DNA of 64,000 bases from NCBI RefSeq assembly GCF_000756375.1, contig NZ_JNFD01000032.1:21328-85327 (forward strand), written 5' to 3'. Below, in pieces: positions 9,598-17,735 of this stretch. Position 1 is the first letter of the stretch. Each line of letters starts with the position of its first letter. Under the pieces are notes generated by a model. That model was given only the letters and a program-made list of their open reading frames with translations. It searched no databases and was not told the origin of the DNA. The position numbers were made by a program, and so were the translations under genes. This stretch comes from Sphingopyxis sp. LC81 (lineage in GTDB: Bacteria > Pseudomonadota > Alphaproteobacteria > Sphingomonadales > Sphingomonadaceae).

Positions 9598-10163
9598 GCT
9601 ATCTCGAATGGATCGCCGCGGCGTTCGTGCTCACCAATGTCGCGCTCGTGGCGCTGCGCAGCGTGTGGAACTACCCCTTCGCGCTCGTCGCGGTGACGCT
9701 CTACGCCTTCGTCTTCTTCGAGGCGAAGCTCTACAGCGACATGCTGCTCCAGGGCTTTTTCTTCGTGCTCAACCTTTATGGCTGGGCCGCCTGGATGCGC
9801 GCGCGTGATGACAGCGGGGTGCCGGTGCGCTGGATGACCGAGCGTGCGCGGCGGGGCTGGGCACTTACGACGATCGCCGCCTGGGCCGGGTGGAGCTTTG
9901 CGATGGACCGCTACACCGACGCGGTCGCGCCATGGATCGACGGGGCGATCGCGATGCTCAGCATCACCGCGCAATGGCTGCTCGCGTGGCGCCGGGTCGA
10001 AAGCTGGTTCCTCTGGATCCTCGTCGACCTGATCGCGATCCCTCTCTTCGCGTCGCGCGGCCTCTATGCGACCAGCGCGGTCTATGTCGTCCTGCTTGGC
10101 CTGTCGATCGACGGCCTGCTCCAGTGGCGGCGCGCGGCGGCGGCGGGCAGGGCGGCGCCATGA
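9594..10163 (+). CDS. pnuC: Nicotinamide riboside transporter PnuC
   Basis: A 189-residue inner-membrane protein with about seven hydrophobic segments and PnuC-type motifs: VWNYPFAL near the N-terminus, FFFVLNLYGW in the centre and RRVESWFLWILVD toward the C-terminus. PnuC proteins let nicotinamide riboside in by facilitated diffusion; the substrate is trapped by phosphorylation. The next gene encodes a matching kinase, which supports the substrate. Both ends overlap neighbours by 4 bases. Confidence 0.93.
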   Translation: MSYLEWIAAAFVLTNVALVALRSVWNYPFALVAVTLYAFVFFEAKLYSDMLLQGFFFVLNLYGWAAWMRARDDSGVPVRWMTERARRGWALTTIAAWAGWSFAMDRYTDAVAPWIDGAIAMLSITAQWLLAWRRVESWFLWILVDLIAIPLFASRGLYATSAVYVVLLGLSIDGLLQWRRAAAAGRAAP

Positions 10164-10678
10164 CGCGGCATATCTGCCTCCACGGCGCCGAAAGCACCGG
10201 CAAATCGACGCTCGCGCCGCGCCTCGCGCTCCAGCTCGGCGGGCTCGTCGTTCCCGAATATGGCCGCACCTATGCCGAGGCGAACGGCACCAACCTCGAC
10301 GAGGTCGACCTGCTCGCGATCTTCGACGGCCACTTGGCGGCGACGCGCGAAGCGCTCGCGCAGCGGCCCGAATGGCTGATTTCCGACACCGACCCGTTGA
10401 TGACGCAGGCGTGGGCGACCATGCTGCTCGGCCGCCGCCTGCCCGAGATCGACCTGTGGGACGAGGTCGCCGACCTCTATCTGGTTCCCGCGATGGATTT
10501 GCCATGGGAGGAGGACGGCACGCGCCTGTTCGGCAGCGAACTCGCGCGGGTGCAATTCATGGAGCTTGCGATCGGCGAACTCGACCGGCGCAAACTCAAA
10601 TGGGCGTGGGTCGAGGGCGAAGGCGACGCGCGGCTGGCGAGCGCGCTGGCGGCGATAGAGGCGGCGGGTTTGGCCTGA
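10160..10678 (+). CDS. AAA/NadR-type nicotinamide riboside kinase
   Basis: A 172-residue P-loop protein with GAESTGKST at residues 9-17, followed by VPEYGRTYAE and LISDTDPL. These match the ribosylnicotinamide kinase domain of NadR. It lacks the NadR nucleotidyltransferase and DNA-binding domains, so it should only phosphorylate nicotinamide riboside to NMN. The start overlaps the pnuC stop; the pair makes a transport-and-trap NAD salvage unit at the end of the crt operon. Confidence 0.88.
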   Translation: MTRHICLHGAESTGKSTLAPRLALQLGGLVVPEYGRTYAEANGTNLDEVDLLAIFDGHLAATREALAQRPEWLISDTDPLMTQAWATMLLGRRLPEIDLWDEVADLYLVPAMDLPWEEDGTRLFGSELARVQFMELAIGELDRRKLKWAWVEGEGDARLASALAAIEAAGLA

Positions 10679-10744
10679 CCGGAAGCTGCGCAGATGCGTG
10701 CGTGTCCGCTTAGGGTGGAAAACCGTCTTTCCATCATCCCCTAT

Positions 10745-10819
10745 CGTCATCCCGGGCTTGACCCGGGATCCGCCTTTTCCTTCCAGACAGGCCGGCCCCG
10801 GATCAAGTCCGGGGTGACG
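10745..10819. repeat. Palindromic intergenic repeat between the crt/pnuC operon and metA
   Basis: Two imperfect inverted arms (a CGTCATCCCGGGCTTGAC-type arm and a GTCCGGGGTGACG-type arm) are separated by about 20 bases. They form a strong potential hairpin between two convergent genes. Elements of this shape are common between genes in sphingomonads. It may act as a bidirectional terminator or mRNA stabiliser, but no U-tract is obvious. Confidence 0.7.
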
Positions 10820-10855
10820 ATGATGGAGAGGTCGGCAACTGCTCGCTTTAAGCCA

Positions 10856-11782
10856 TCAGGCCGCGGCCGAAATCTGCTGCGCCCCGATTGCTGCGACCTC
10901 GAACGGTGTGGTCTGATAGATTTCGTTGATCCAGTTCGCGAACAACAGATGCGCGTGGCTGCGCCAGCGATTCTCCGGCGCGCGCGCGGGATCGTCGGCG
11001 GGAAAATAGCCCGTGGGGAGCTGGCCCCGGCCATCGCGATGATATTCGGCCGCCAGCGTGCCAGTATCATATTCGAGGTGATTGAACATGTGCAGGGTCC
11101 GGTGAGCCTGATCGTACACGAGGCCGGCGCCGGCCTCGTCGTTGCCCGCCAGTATCTGCAATCCGTTCGTCTCCGCCAGCGCGGCCGGACAAACTTCGGC
11201 CCAGCGCGACACCGGAACATCGAACCGGTCGGAAAAACCCCGGAGATAGGGAGAGGCGGGGGCAAGATTCGCATGTGGGAATATGCCAAAGGCCTTCTGG
11301 GGCAGGTCGCGCTTTGGAACGCCGTGAAAATGGAACAGCGCGGCCTGCGCGGCCCAGCAGATCGTGAAGCAGCGATGGACGTGCGTCTGTGTCCAGTCGA
11401 GGATCGCGCGCAGTTCGGACCAGTATCTGACCTCGTCATACGGAAGCCGCTCAACAGGGGCGCCAGTGATGATGAAACCATCGAACTTCTCGGCACGGAC
11501 ATCGCTCCATGGCCGATAGAAAGCCGCCATATGGTCGGCCGACGTGTTGTGCGCGACGTGATCGGTGATCCGCACAAGCGTCAACTCGATCTGGAGCGGC
11601 GTCGCTCCGAGTAGTCTGGCAAGCTGTGTTTCGGTGCTGATCTTATCCGGCATCAGGTTGAGCAGGGCGATCCGCAAAGGCCTGACGTCCTGACGTCCAG
11701 CGTCGACTTCGCGCATGACCATGACGCCCTCGGCCTCGAGGATATGTCGGGCGGGAAGTCGATCGGGTATCTTTATCGGCAC
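10856..11782 (-). CDS. metA: Homoserine O-acyltransferase (MetA family, probably acetyl-CoA-specific)
   Basis: Activates homoserine for methionine synthesis. I place the start at a GTG because it follows AAGGA with good spacing and gives the family N-terminus [10 protein letters not shown]; the protein is then 308 residues. With this numbering the catalytic residues fall on the known positions: Cys142 (TICWAAQA), His235 and Glu237 (MFNHLEYD). Residue 111 is Glu (APVERLP). In studied homologues Glu111 goes with acetyl-CoA use and Gly111 with succinyl-CoA use, so acetylation is predicted. The gene has a leader of more than 200 bases with hairpins. Confidence 0.95.
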   Translation of the reverse strand: MPIKIPDRLPARHILEAEGVMVMREVDAGRQDVRPLRIALLNLMPDKISTETQLARLLGATPLQIELTLVRITDHVAHNTSADHMAAFYRPWSDVRAEKFDGFIITGAPVERLPYDEVRYWSELRAILDWTQTHVHRCFTICWAAQAALFHFHGVPKRDLPQKAFGIFPHANLAPASPYLRGFSDRFDVPVSRWAEVCPAALAETNGLQILAGNDEAGAGLVYDQAHRTLHMFNHLEYDTGTLAAEYHRDGRGQLPTGYFPADDPARAPENRWRSHAHLLFANWINEIYQTTPFEVAAIGAQQISAAA

Positions 11783-12020
11783 GAAACGTCGTTCCTTCTT
11801 ACGGTTCGACGCTGCATGGCTTGATCCGCTTGGTTGCCGGCTCGGCCACATCCTCCTTGCGGAGCGCCACCTTGCCCGGATTGGCAGGTTGGCGTTGGGC
11901 GTCGACCCAACTCTTGATGTTGAAATTCTCTTACGTCGCCGCGCCGGTCTCCGCAACAGCCGGTTTCAGCCGGTCGCTAGACGTGGCGTCCGCAATCGGT
12001 CGAAAACCGGCGTTCTCAAG
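11783..12020 (-). promoter_or_regulatory. Leader/upstream region of metA with predicted hairpins
   Basis: This 238-base gap before metA contains several dyads on the transcribed strand: a TTGGG/CCCAA stem, a 12-pair imperfect stem (CGCCAACCTGCC with GGCAAGGTGGCG, 10 of 12 paired) and a CTCC-GCAA-GGAG hairpin with a GNRA-type loop. A strong Shine-Dalgarno sequence (AAGGA) follows. One frame in the region reads without stops for about 44 codons but has no standard start. It could be a structured regulatory leader, a short decayed gene or chance. It does not match the SAM-II consensus that often precedes metA in alphaproteobacteria. Confidence 0.3.
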
Positions 12021-13553
12021 CTACCGGCTGTGGGCGTCGCGCAATTCGCGCTTGAGCACCTTGCCGATCGGGCTGCGCGGCAGTTCGTCGACGACGGTGA
12101 TCGCGCTCAGCCGCTGCGTCTTGCCGACCTTGGCGTTGCAGTCGGCGCGCACACCCTCGGCATCGGCGCCGGGTTTCAGCACGACGAAGGCGACGGGCGT
12201 CTCACCCCATTCCTCGCTCGGCATGCCGACCACCGCCGCCTCGACGACGCGCTCGTCGGCGATCAATATCGCTTCGAGGTCGCTCGGGAAGATATTGAAG
12301 CCGCCCGAGATGATCATGTCCTTTGCGCGGTCCATCAAGGTCAGGAAGCCGTCCTCGTCGATCCGGCCGATGTCGCCGTGGCGATAGAAGAGATTTCCCT
12401 CGGCATCGTACCAGTGCATCGCCTTGGTCGCGTCGGGACGGTTGTTGTATCCGGTCATCATCGCCGGGCTGCGGCCGACGACTTCGCCGACCGAACCTTG
12501 CGGCAACTCATTGCCGTCCTCGTCGATCACCTTCGCGATATGTCCCGGTGCGGGCTTGCCGACGGTGTGGAGCTTGTCGGGGAATTGATGCGCCTCGAGG
12601 ATGAACGCCGCGCCGCCCTCGGTCATGCCGTAAATCTCGACCAGCCCGCCCGGCCAGCGCCGGAGCACATCGGCCTTGAGCGCCGCGGGGAAGGGCGCCG
12701 AGGTGCAATATTTGACGACGAAGCTGGAGAGGTCGAAGTCGCCGAAATCCTCGAGCGCCATGATGCGGCGGTACTGGACGGGGACCAGCATCGTGTTCGT
12801 CGCGCGCTCGCGCGCCGCGAGTTCGAGGAACCCGCGCGCGTCGAATTTCTTCATCAAGACAACCTGCCCGCCCGATCCGACGGTCGGCATGAAGCTCGCC
12901 ATTGTCGTGTTCGAATAGAGCGGGGTCGACAGGATCGTCACCGCATTGGGGCCGTAAGCGGGGGCGCCGCGGATGATATGCTGCCAGCGCATCGCGTGGC
13001 TGTGGATGATGCCCTTGGGCGTGCCGGTGGTGCCCGACGAATAAATGATGTTGAACCCGTCCTCGGGCCGGATTTCGACCGGCGCGGGCTTGTCGCCCGC
13101 CAGCGACAGCCAGGTATCGAGCGGTGTTCCCGCGTCGCTGCCGTCCATCGCGATCAGGTCGCTCGCGGCGATGACATGCCCTTCGAGGCTCGCTTTGGCG
13201 GTGCTGTCTAGGAACAGGTGGCGCGCGCCGGTGTCGGCGATCATCGCCGCCATCTGTTCGCCCGTCGCGCTGTTGGTGACCAGCCCCGCGACCCCGCCGG
13301 CGCGCAGCGTGCCGAGGATCACCGCCATCTGTTCGACGCTATTGAGGCCGGCGATCGCGGTGCGGTCGCCTTTTGCGAATCCGTCCTGCTGCAACCGCGC
13401 GGCGATTCGGTCGGTCAATTGATCCAGTTCGGACCAGCTCAGCCGCCGCAGCGCATCGGCAGCCGCTACGGCATCGGGACGCTCCGCGGCATGGGCACGG
13501 ACAAGGTCGGGCAGGGTGGCGAAGTCGCCGTCAAGCATTTCGATACTGGTCAT
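12021..13553 (-). CDS. Acyl-CoA synthetase (class I adenylate-forming enzyme)
   Basis: A 510-residue ANL-family ligase that should activate a carboxylic acid as acyl-AMP and then as the CoA thioester. It has the P-loop-like YSSGTTGTPKG at residues 171-181, EIYGMTEGG in the middle, the hinge region GDIGRIDEDGF, SGGFNIFPSDLE, and the C-terminal catalytic Lys in SPIGKVLKREL. The frame opens upstream, but the ATG used (MTSIEML) is where family sequence starts. It is divergent from the regulator gene at 13642. The substrate cannot be read from sequence; the 14631 ligase is a relative. Confidence 0.93.
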   Translation of the reverse strand: MTSIEMLDGDFATLPDLVRAHAAERPDAVAAADALRRLSWSELDQLTDRIAARLQQDGFAKGDRTAIAGLNSVEQMAVILGTLRAGGVAGLVTNSATGEQMAAMIADTGARHLFLDSTAKASLEGHVIAASDLIAMDGSDAGTPLDTWLSLAGDKPAPVEIRPEDGFNIIYSSGTTGTPKGIIHSHAMRWQHIIRGAPAYGPNAVTILSTPLYSNTTMASFMPTVGSGGQVVLMKKFDARGFLELAARERATNTMLVPVQYRRIMALEDFGDFDLSSFVVKYCTSAPFPAALKADVLRRWPGGLVEIYGMTEGGAAFILEAHQFPDKLHTVGKPAPGHIAKVIDEDGNELPQGSVGEVVGRSPAMMTGYNNRPDATKAMHWYDAEGNLFYRHGDIGRIDEDGFLTLMDRAKDMIISGGFNIFPSDLEAILIADERVVEAAVVGMPSEEWGETPVAFVVLKPGADAEGVRADCNAKVGKTQRLSAITVVDELPRSPIGKVLKRELRDAHSR

Positions 13554-13641
13554 GACCCATGGGTTAGCACAGCCGAAAGGCGGTGCAATGCCGGTGGGGC
13601 GGCGAGGCGACAAGATGTTGCGTCGACGACGGGGGATGCGG

Positions 13642-14355
13642 ATGGCATCATCGGATATTGCCGGGCAAGACGACCGGAAGTTGCTGGTCGCCATTTATCA
13701 TCCGCTGACGGCGCGCGCCGACACGCTCGGCGCTGCGATTGAGGCTGCGGGTTTGGCGGTGCAATTCCTGCCGCCGCATGTGAACGGGCTTCGCCCTTGG
13801 GTCGATAGCTGTTTCGACTTGCTGATCGTCAACCCGTTCCTGGGGTGGCAGGAGCCTTCCGAATTCGTCCGGCTGGCGCGATCGATCGCGGGGCGGCGGC
13901 CGCTGATCGCCCTGTCCGATCGCGACTCGTTCGATGACCGAATGGCGGCGCTTGGTGCGGGCGCCGAGGATGCGGTTGGCTGGACCGATAATCTCCCCGA
14001 AGTGCTCGCGCGGGTCGCCAGCCTGCTGCGCCGCAGTCGCATCGCCGCCGGGCAACTCGGCGAGGGCGAATTGCGCATCGACCTGATCGACCGGCGCGTC
14101 GAACGCGCGGGCCGGCTCATCCGCCTGCCGCTCCGCGAATTCGACCTGCTCGCGAATCTTGCGCGCGTACCCGACCGGCCGCTGTCGCGCGGCGCGCTGC
14201 TCCGCGCGGTGTGGCGGCTCGATTTCGATCCCGGCACCAACCGGGTCGAGGTGCATATGTCGCGGCTGCGCGCTAAGGTCGATCGGGGGTTTGATTGGCC
14301 GATGCTCCGCACCGTGAAGGGCATGGGCTACGCGTTGCGGTCGCGTCCCGATTAA
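13642..14355 (+). CDS. OmpR/PhoB-like winged-helix regulator with degenerate receiver domain
   Basis: A 237-residue protein with an N-terminal receiver-like domain (about 12-125) and a C-terminal PhoB-type winged helix (REFDLLANLAR, then the NRVEVHMSRLR-K recognition segment and VKGMGYAL). In the receiver, the strand that normally ends in the phospho-acceptor Asp reads DLLIVN, with Asn64 in its place, and the conserved switch Lys near the end is absent. It is thus probably phosphorylation-independent. No histidine kinase is adjacent. The start was chosen because GGGGGA lies about 6 bases upstream; in-frame ATGs at 13588, 13615 and 13636 are alternatives. Confidence 0.88.
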   Translation: MASSDIAGQDDRKLLVAIYHPLTARADTLGAAIEAAGLAVQFLPPHVNGLRPWVDSCFDLLIVNPFLGWQEPSEFVRLARSIAGRRPLIALSDRDSFDDRMAALGAGAEDAVGWTDNLPEVLARVASLLRRSRIAAGQLGEGELRIDLIDRRVERAGRLIRLPLREFDLLANLARVPDRPLSRGALLRAVWRLDFDPGTNRVEVHMSRLRAKVDRGFDWPMLRTVKGMGYALRSRPD

Positions 14356-14486
14356 TCCTCCCTGTCGCGCAGCGATGGGGAGGTGGCAGCGCGAAGCGCT
14401 GACGGAGGGGCGGCAACGCCACGTCCCGGCCCCTCCGTCAGCCTCTTCGAGGCTGCCACCTCCCCATGCCTCCGGCACAGGGAGGA
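14356..14486. repeat. Palindromic intergenic repeat, copy 1
   Basis: Perfect terminal inverted arms TCCTCCCTGT and ACAGGGAGGA bracket about 110 bases of further inverted sequence (GGGGAGGTGGCAGC against GCTGCCACCTCCCC, and GACGGAGGGG against CCCCTCCGTC). A second copy with the same ends lies at 17597-17730. It begins directly after the stop of the regulator gene, has no coding capacity and looks like a non-autonomous mobile or MITE-like element. Confidence 0.85.
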
Positions 14487-14630
14487 TCGACGATTTGATC
14501 GACGTGCCGCGCGGATTTGGCGCTTCTTGATCGTGAACCTGTCACCGGTCCCAGCTTGCTTGACCGAAAGTTTCAGGTTGCTACTGATCTTCGACATAAA
14601 GAAAGCAACGATTCCCGGAGATGATGCCCG

Positions 14631-16163
14631 ATGCACCCCTCAGTCCACGCCCGCGCCAATCCCGACAAAGCCGCGATCATCGTCGCCGAGACGGGGGAAG
14701 CGATCAGCTATGGCGAACTCGACGCGGCCTCGAACCGCGCCGCGCAGCTCTTCCGCTCGCACGGGCTGGGGCATGAGGATGTCGTCGCCTTCATGCTCGA
14801 CAACACCCCGCATTATTATGGGCTGACGTGGGGCGCGCAGCGCGCGGGGCTTCGCTATGTCTGCATCTCGTCGCGGCTGACGCAGGACGAGACCGACTAT
14901 ATCCTCGAAAATTCGGGCGCGCAGATCCTGATCGTGTCGGCGAGCCTTGCGGGGGCCGCGCAGCAACTCGCAACCGGCATCAAGCGCTTCGCGATGGGCG
15001 GCGCGATCCCGGGCTATGAAAGCTGGGAGGGCGCCGTCGCCGTGATGCCCGCGACGCCCGTCGCCGACGAGCGCGCCGGGGTCGACATGCTTTATTCGTC
15101 GGGCACCACCGGGCGGCCCAAGGGGGTGCGCGTGCCGCTGCCCGAAGACCCCGCGATCGACGCGGCGAACAGCCTCGTCCTGCTCGCCTCGGCGATATTC
15201 CAGATCAACGCCGATAGCATCTATCTGTCGCCCGCACCGCTTTATCACGCCGCGCCGCTGCGTTGGTCGATGACGATCCACCGCCTCGGCGGCACCGTCG
15301 TGCTGATGAAGAAATTCGATCCCGAGACCGCGCTGGCACACATCGAAAAATATCGCGTGAACGCCAGCCAATGGGTGCCGACGCATTTCGTGCGCATGCT
15401 CAAGCTGCCCGAAGACGTCCGCACGCGCTACGACACCTCGTCATTGAAGGTCGCGATCCACGCCGCGGCGCCGTGCCCGGTGCCGGTCAAACAGGCGATG
15501 ATCGACTGGTGGGGCCCGGTGCTGTTCGAATATTATGCCGGGTCCGAAGGCAATGGCATGACCTTCATCTCCAGCGCCGACTGGCTGACGCACAAGGGCA
15601 GCGTCGGCCGCCCGATCCTCGGCGCTGTCCACATCATGGGCGAGGATAACGAAACCGAGCTTGGTACGAGCGAAGAAGGCACCGTCTTCTTCGAAAGCGA
15701 AAATATCTTCGAATATCATGGGGATAATGAAAAAACGGCGTCGAGCCGCAATTCGAAGGGCTGGTCGACCCTCGGCGATGTGGGCAAAGTTGATGAAGAT
15801 GGCTTCCTCTATTTGACCGACCGCAAGAGCTTCATGATCATCTCGGGCGGGGTGAACATCTATCCGCAGGAAATCGAGAACCATCTCGTGACGCACCCCA
15901 AAGTGGCCGATGTCGCGGTCGTCGGCGGCCCGCACGACGAGATGGGCGAGGAGGTGATCGCGGTCATCCAGCCCGCCGACATGGCCGACGCGACCGATGC
16001 CTTCCGCGACGAGCTCATGACCTATGCGCGCGAGAAATTGTCGGGGGTGAAAATCCCGCGCCGCATCGATTTCATGGAAGCGCTGCCGCGCCACGACACG
16101 GGAAAGCTCTACAAGCGCCTTCTCCGCGACCAATATTGGGAAAAGGCAAAGGCGGAGGCCTGA
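14631..16163 (+). CDS. Acyl-CoA synthetase (class I adenylate-forming enzyme)
   Basis: A 510-residue ANL-family ligase with LYSSGTTGRPKG, FEYYAGSEGNG, GDVGKVDEDGF, SGGVNIYPQEIE and a C-terminal GKLYKR catalytic Lys. The close match of GGVNIYPQEIEN to bile-acid or medium-chain ligase-like enzymes of actinobacteria and sphingomonads is suggestive only. It leads a tight cluster with a DsbA-fold isomerase (4 bases downstream) and an enoyl-CoA hydratase, which points to degradation of a cyclic or branched acid through CoA thioesters. A CGGAG ribosome-binding site precedes the ATG. Confidence 0.93.
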   Translation: MHPSVHARANPDKAAIIVAETGEAISYGELDAASNRAAQLFRSHGLGHEDVVAFMLDNTPHYYGLTWGAQRAGLRYVCISSRLTQDETDYILENSGAQILIVSASLAGAAQQLATGIKRFAMGGAIPGYESWEGAVAVMPATPVADERAGVDMLYSSGTTGRPKGVRVPLPEDPAIDAANSLVLLASAIFQINADSIYLSPAPLYHAAPLRWSMTIHRLGGTVVLMKKFDPETALAHIEKYRVNASQWVPTHFVRMLKLPEDVRTRYDTSSLKVAIHAAAPCPVPVKQAMIDWWGPVLFEYYAGSEGNGMTFISSADWLTHKGSVGRPILGAVHIMGEDNETELGTSEEGTVFFESENIFEYHGDNEKTASSRNSKGWSTLGDVGKVDEDGFLYLTDRKSFMIISGGVNIYPQEIENHLVTHPKVADVAVVGGPHDEMGEEVIAVIQPADMADATDAFRDELMTYAREKLSGVKIPRRIDFMEALPRHDTGKLYKRLLRDQYWEKAKAEA

Positions 16164-16167
16164 TCCG

Positions 16168-16776
16168 ATGACCGCGCGCGTCGAATTCTTCTTCGACCTC
16201 TCTTCGCCCTGGACCTGCCTCGCGTTCCACAATTTGCCGGGCGTGCTCGAACGGACTGGCGCCAAGGCGATCTACCGGCCGATCCTGGTTGGCGGAGTGT
16301 TCAACGCGGTGAACCCGGCCGTCTATGCGGCGCGCGAGCAGGCCGACAATCGGCGGTTGCAGCATAGCTGGAAGGTGCTGCAGGACTGGGCGCGGCTCGC
16401 GGGCGTCCCGATGAATTTCCCGTCGCAGTGGCACCCGGCGAAGAGCATCACCGCAATGCGGTTCTGCTGCGCGCTCGAAGCGGATCAGGCGGCGCTTGTC
16501 CGCTTCGCGCGCGGGGCCTTCGCGAGCTATTTCGACCGGCAGGAGAATCTCGATGACCCCGCCGTGCTCGCGGCGGTCGCCGATGCCGAGGGATTGGGCG
16601 GCGCGGCGCTCGCCGCCGCGGCGGGCAGCGACGCGGTCAAGGCCCGGCTGCGCGCGAATACCGATGAAGTCATCGCGCGCGGCGGCTATGGTTCGCCGAC
16701 GATCTTCGTCGACAGGGACGATATGTATTTCGGCAACGACCAGCTTCCGCTCGTCGAAGCCGCGCTCACACGCTGA
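16168..16776 (+). CDS. 2-hydroxychromene-2-carboxylate isomerase-like DsbA-family protein
   Basis: A 202-residue thioredoxin-fold protein of the DsbA/GST-kappa type. FFFDLSSPW at residues 7-15 holds the conserved Ser at the position of the first catalytic Cys of DsbA, followed by RPILVGGVF, WHPAKSITAMR and the cis-Pro motif GGYGSPTIFVD. HCCA isomerases use glutathione in naphthalene breakdown, but many relatives have other roles. It sits between a CoA ligase and an enoyl-CoA hydratase, so it probably serves the same catabolic route. Confidence 0.88.
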   Translation: MTARVEFFFDLSSPWTCLAFHNLPGVLERTGAKAIYRPILVGGVFNAVNPAVYAAREQADNRRLQHSWKVLQDWARLAGVPMNFPSQWHPAKSITAMRFCCALEADQAALVRFARGAFASYFDRQENLDDPAVLAAVADAEGLGGAALAAAAGSDAVKARLRANTDEVIARGGYGSPTIFVDRDDMYFGNDQLPLVEAALTR

Positions 16777-16789
16777 AAAGGACTCTTCC

Positions 16790-17593
16790 GTGAAAGACCG
16801 TATTTCGATCACCATGCTCGAAGGCGGCATCGCCGACGTCCGGCTGATCCGCGCCGACAAGATGAACGCACTCGACCCCGCGATGTGGGAGGCGCTCGCC
16901 GAAGCGATCGATCAGCTCAAGGCGACGACGGGCCTCCGCGTCGTCGTGCTGTCGGGCGAGGGACGGGCTTTCTGCGCCGGGCTCGACTTGTCGAGCCTCA
17001 GCAACGATCGCGATCCGGGCGCGAGCAGCGCTGGCGGCACCCTATCCGACCGGACGAAGGGCATCGCGAACAACGCGCAATATGCCGCGTGGGGCTGGCG
17101 CGAAATCCCGGTGCCGGTGATTGCGGCGGTGCATGGCGTTGCCTTCGGCGCGGGAAGCCAGATCATGGCGGCAGCCGATATCCGCATCGTCCATCCCGAC
17201 ACGCGCATCGCGATTATGGAAATGCGCTGGGGGCTGGTGCCCGACGTTGCGGGCATGGCGTTGTGGCGCACACAGGTCGCCGACGATGTGCTGCGCGAAC
17301 TGATCTATACCAATCGCGAGTTCAACGGGTCGGAGGCGAAGCTGCTCGGCTTTGCGACGCATGTGTCGGACGATCCGCTGGCGCGGGCGATGGAACTCGC
17401 CGAAGTGATCGCCGACAAGAATCCGCACGCGATCCGCGGTGCGAAGCGGCTCTGCAATATGCTCGCCGATGCGAGTGATGCTGAAATCCTGCAGGCCGAA
17501 AGCGACGAGCAGGTGAAGGTGATCCGCACGCCTAACCAGATGGAGGCGGTGATGGCGGGGATGCAGAAGCGGAAGCCGAATTTTACGGACTGA
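16790..17593 (+). CDS. Enoyl-CoA hydratase/isomerase family protein
   Basis: A 267-residue crotonase-fold enzyme. The oxyanion-hole segments are AFCAGLDLS and GVAFGAGSQIMAAADIRI, and the active-site region MRWGLVPDVAG has Asp where many hydratases have Glu. That may mean isomerase or another crotonase chemistry. The start is a GTG with AAAGGA 7-8 bases upstream and lies 13 bases after the isomerase-like gene, so the two genes and the upstream ligase probably form one operon. Confidence 0.92.
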   Translation: MKDRISITMLEGGIADVRLIRADKMNALDPAMWEALAEAIDQLKATTGLRVVVLSGEGRAFCAGLDLSSLSNDRDPGASSAGGTLSDRTKGIANNAQYAAWGWREIPVPVIAAVHGVAFGAGSQIMAAADIRIVHPDTRIAIMEMRWGLVPDVAGMALWRTQVADDVLRELIYTNREFNGSEAKLLGFATHVSDDPLARAMELAEVIADKNPHAIRGAKRLCNMLADASDAEILQAESDEQVKVIRTPNQMEAVMAGMQKRKPNFTD

Positions 17594-17596
17594 AGA

Positions 17597-17730
17597 TCCT
17601 CCCTGTGCCGAAGGCATGGGGAGGGGGACCGCTCGCGAAGCGAGTGGTGGAGCGGCCGCTGCGACAGCGCCAAGGCCCCTCCGTCAGCGCTTCGCGCTGC
17701 CACCTCCCCATCGCTCCGCGACAGGGAGGA
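17597..17730. repeat. Palindromic intergenic repeat, copy 2
   Basis: The same terminal arms as the 14356 copy (TCCTCCCTGT and ACAGGGAGGA) with related inner sequence, including CCCCTCCGTCAGCGCTTCG and CCACCTCCCCATCG. The middle differs, with an extra CGCTCGCGAAGCGAG dyad. It lies between two convergent genes, starting 3 bases after the hydratase stop and ending 5 bases before the ATP12-like stop. The two copies flank the ligase-isomerase-hydratase cluster. Confidence 0.85.
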
Positions 17731-17735
17731 TTAAA

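Noticed and set aside
11783..12020. S-box (SAM-I) or SAM-II riboswitch before metA
   Set aside because: ATCAAGAG and GCCGGCAACC look like S-box pieces, but the order and pairing of the S-box fold cannot be built, and the SAM-II core is absent.
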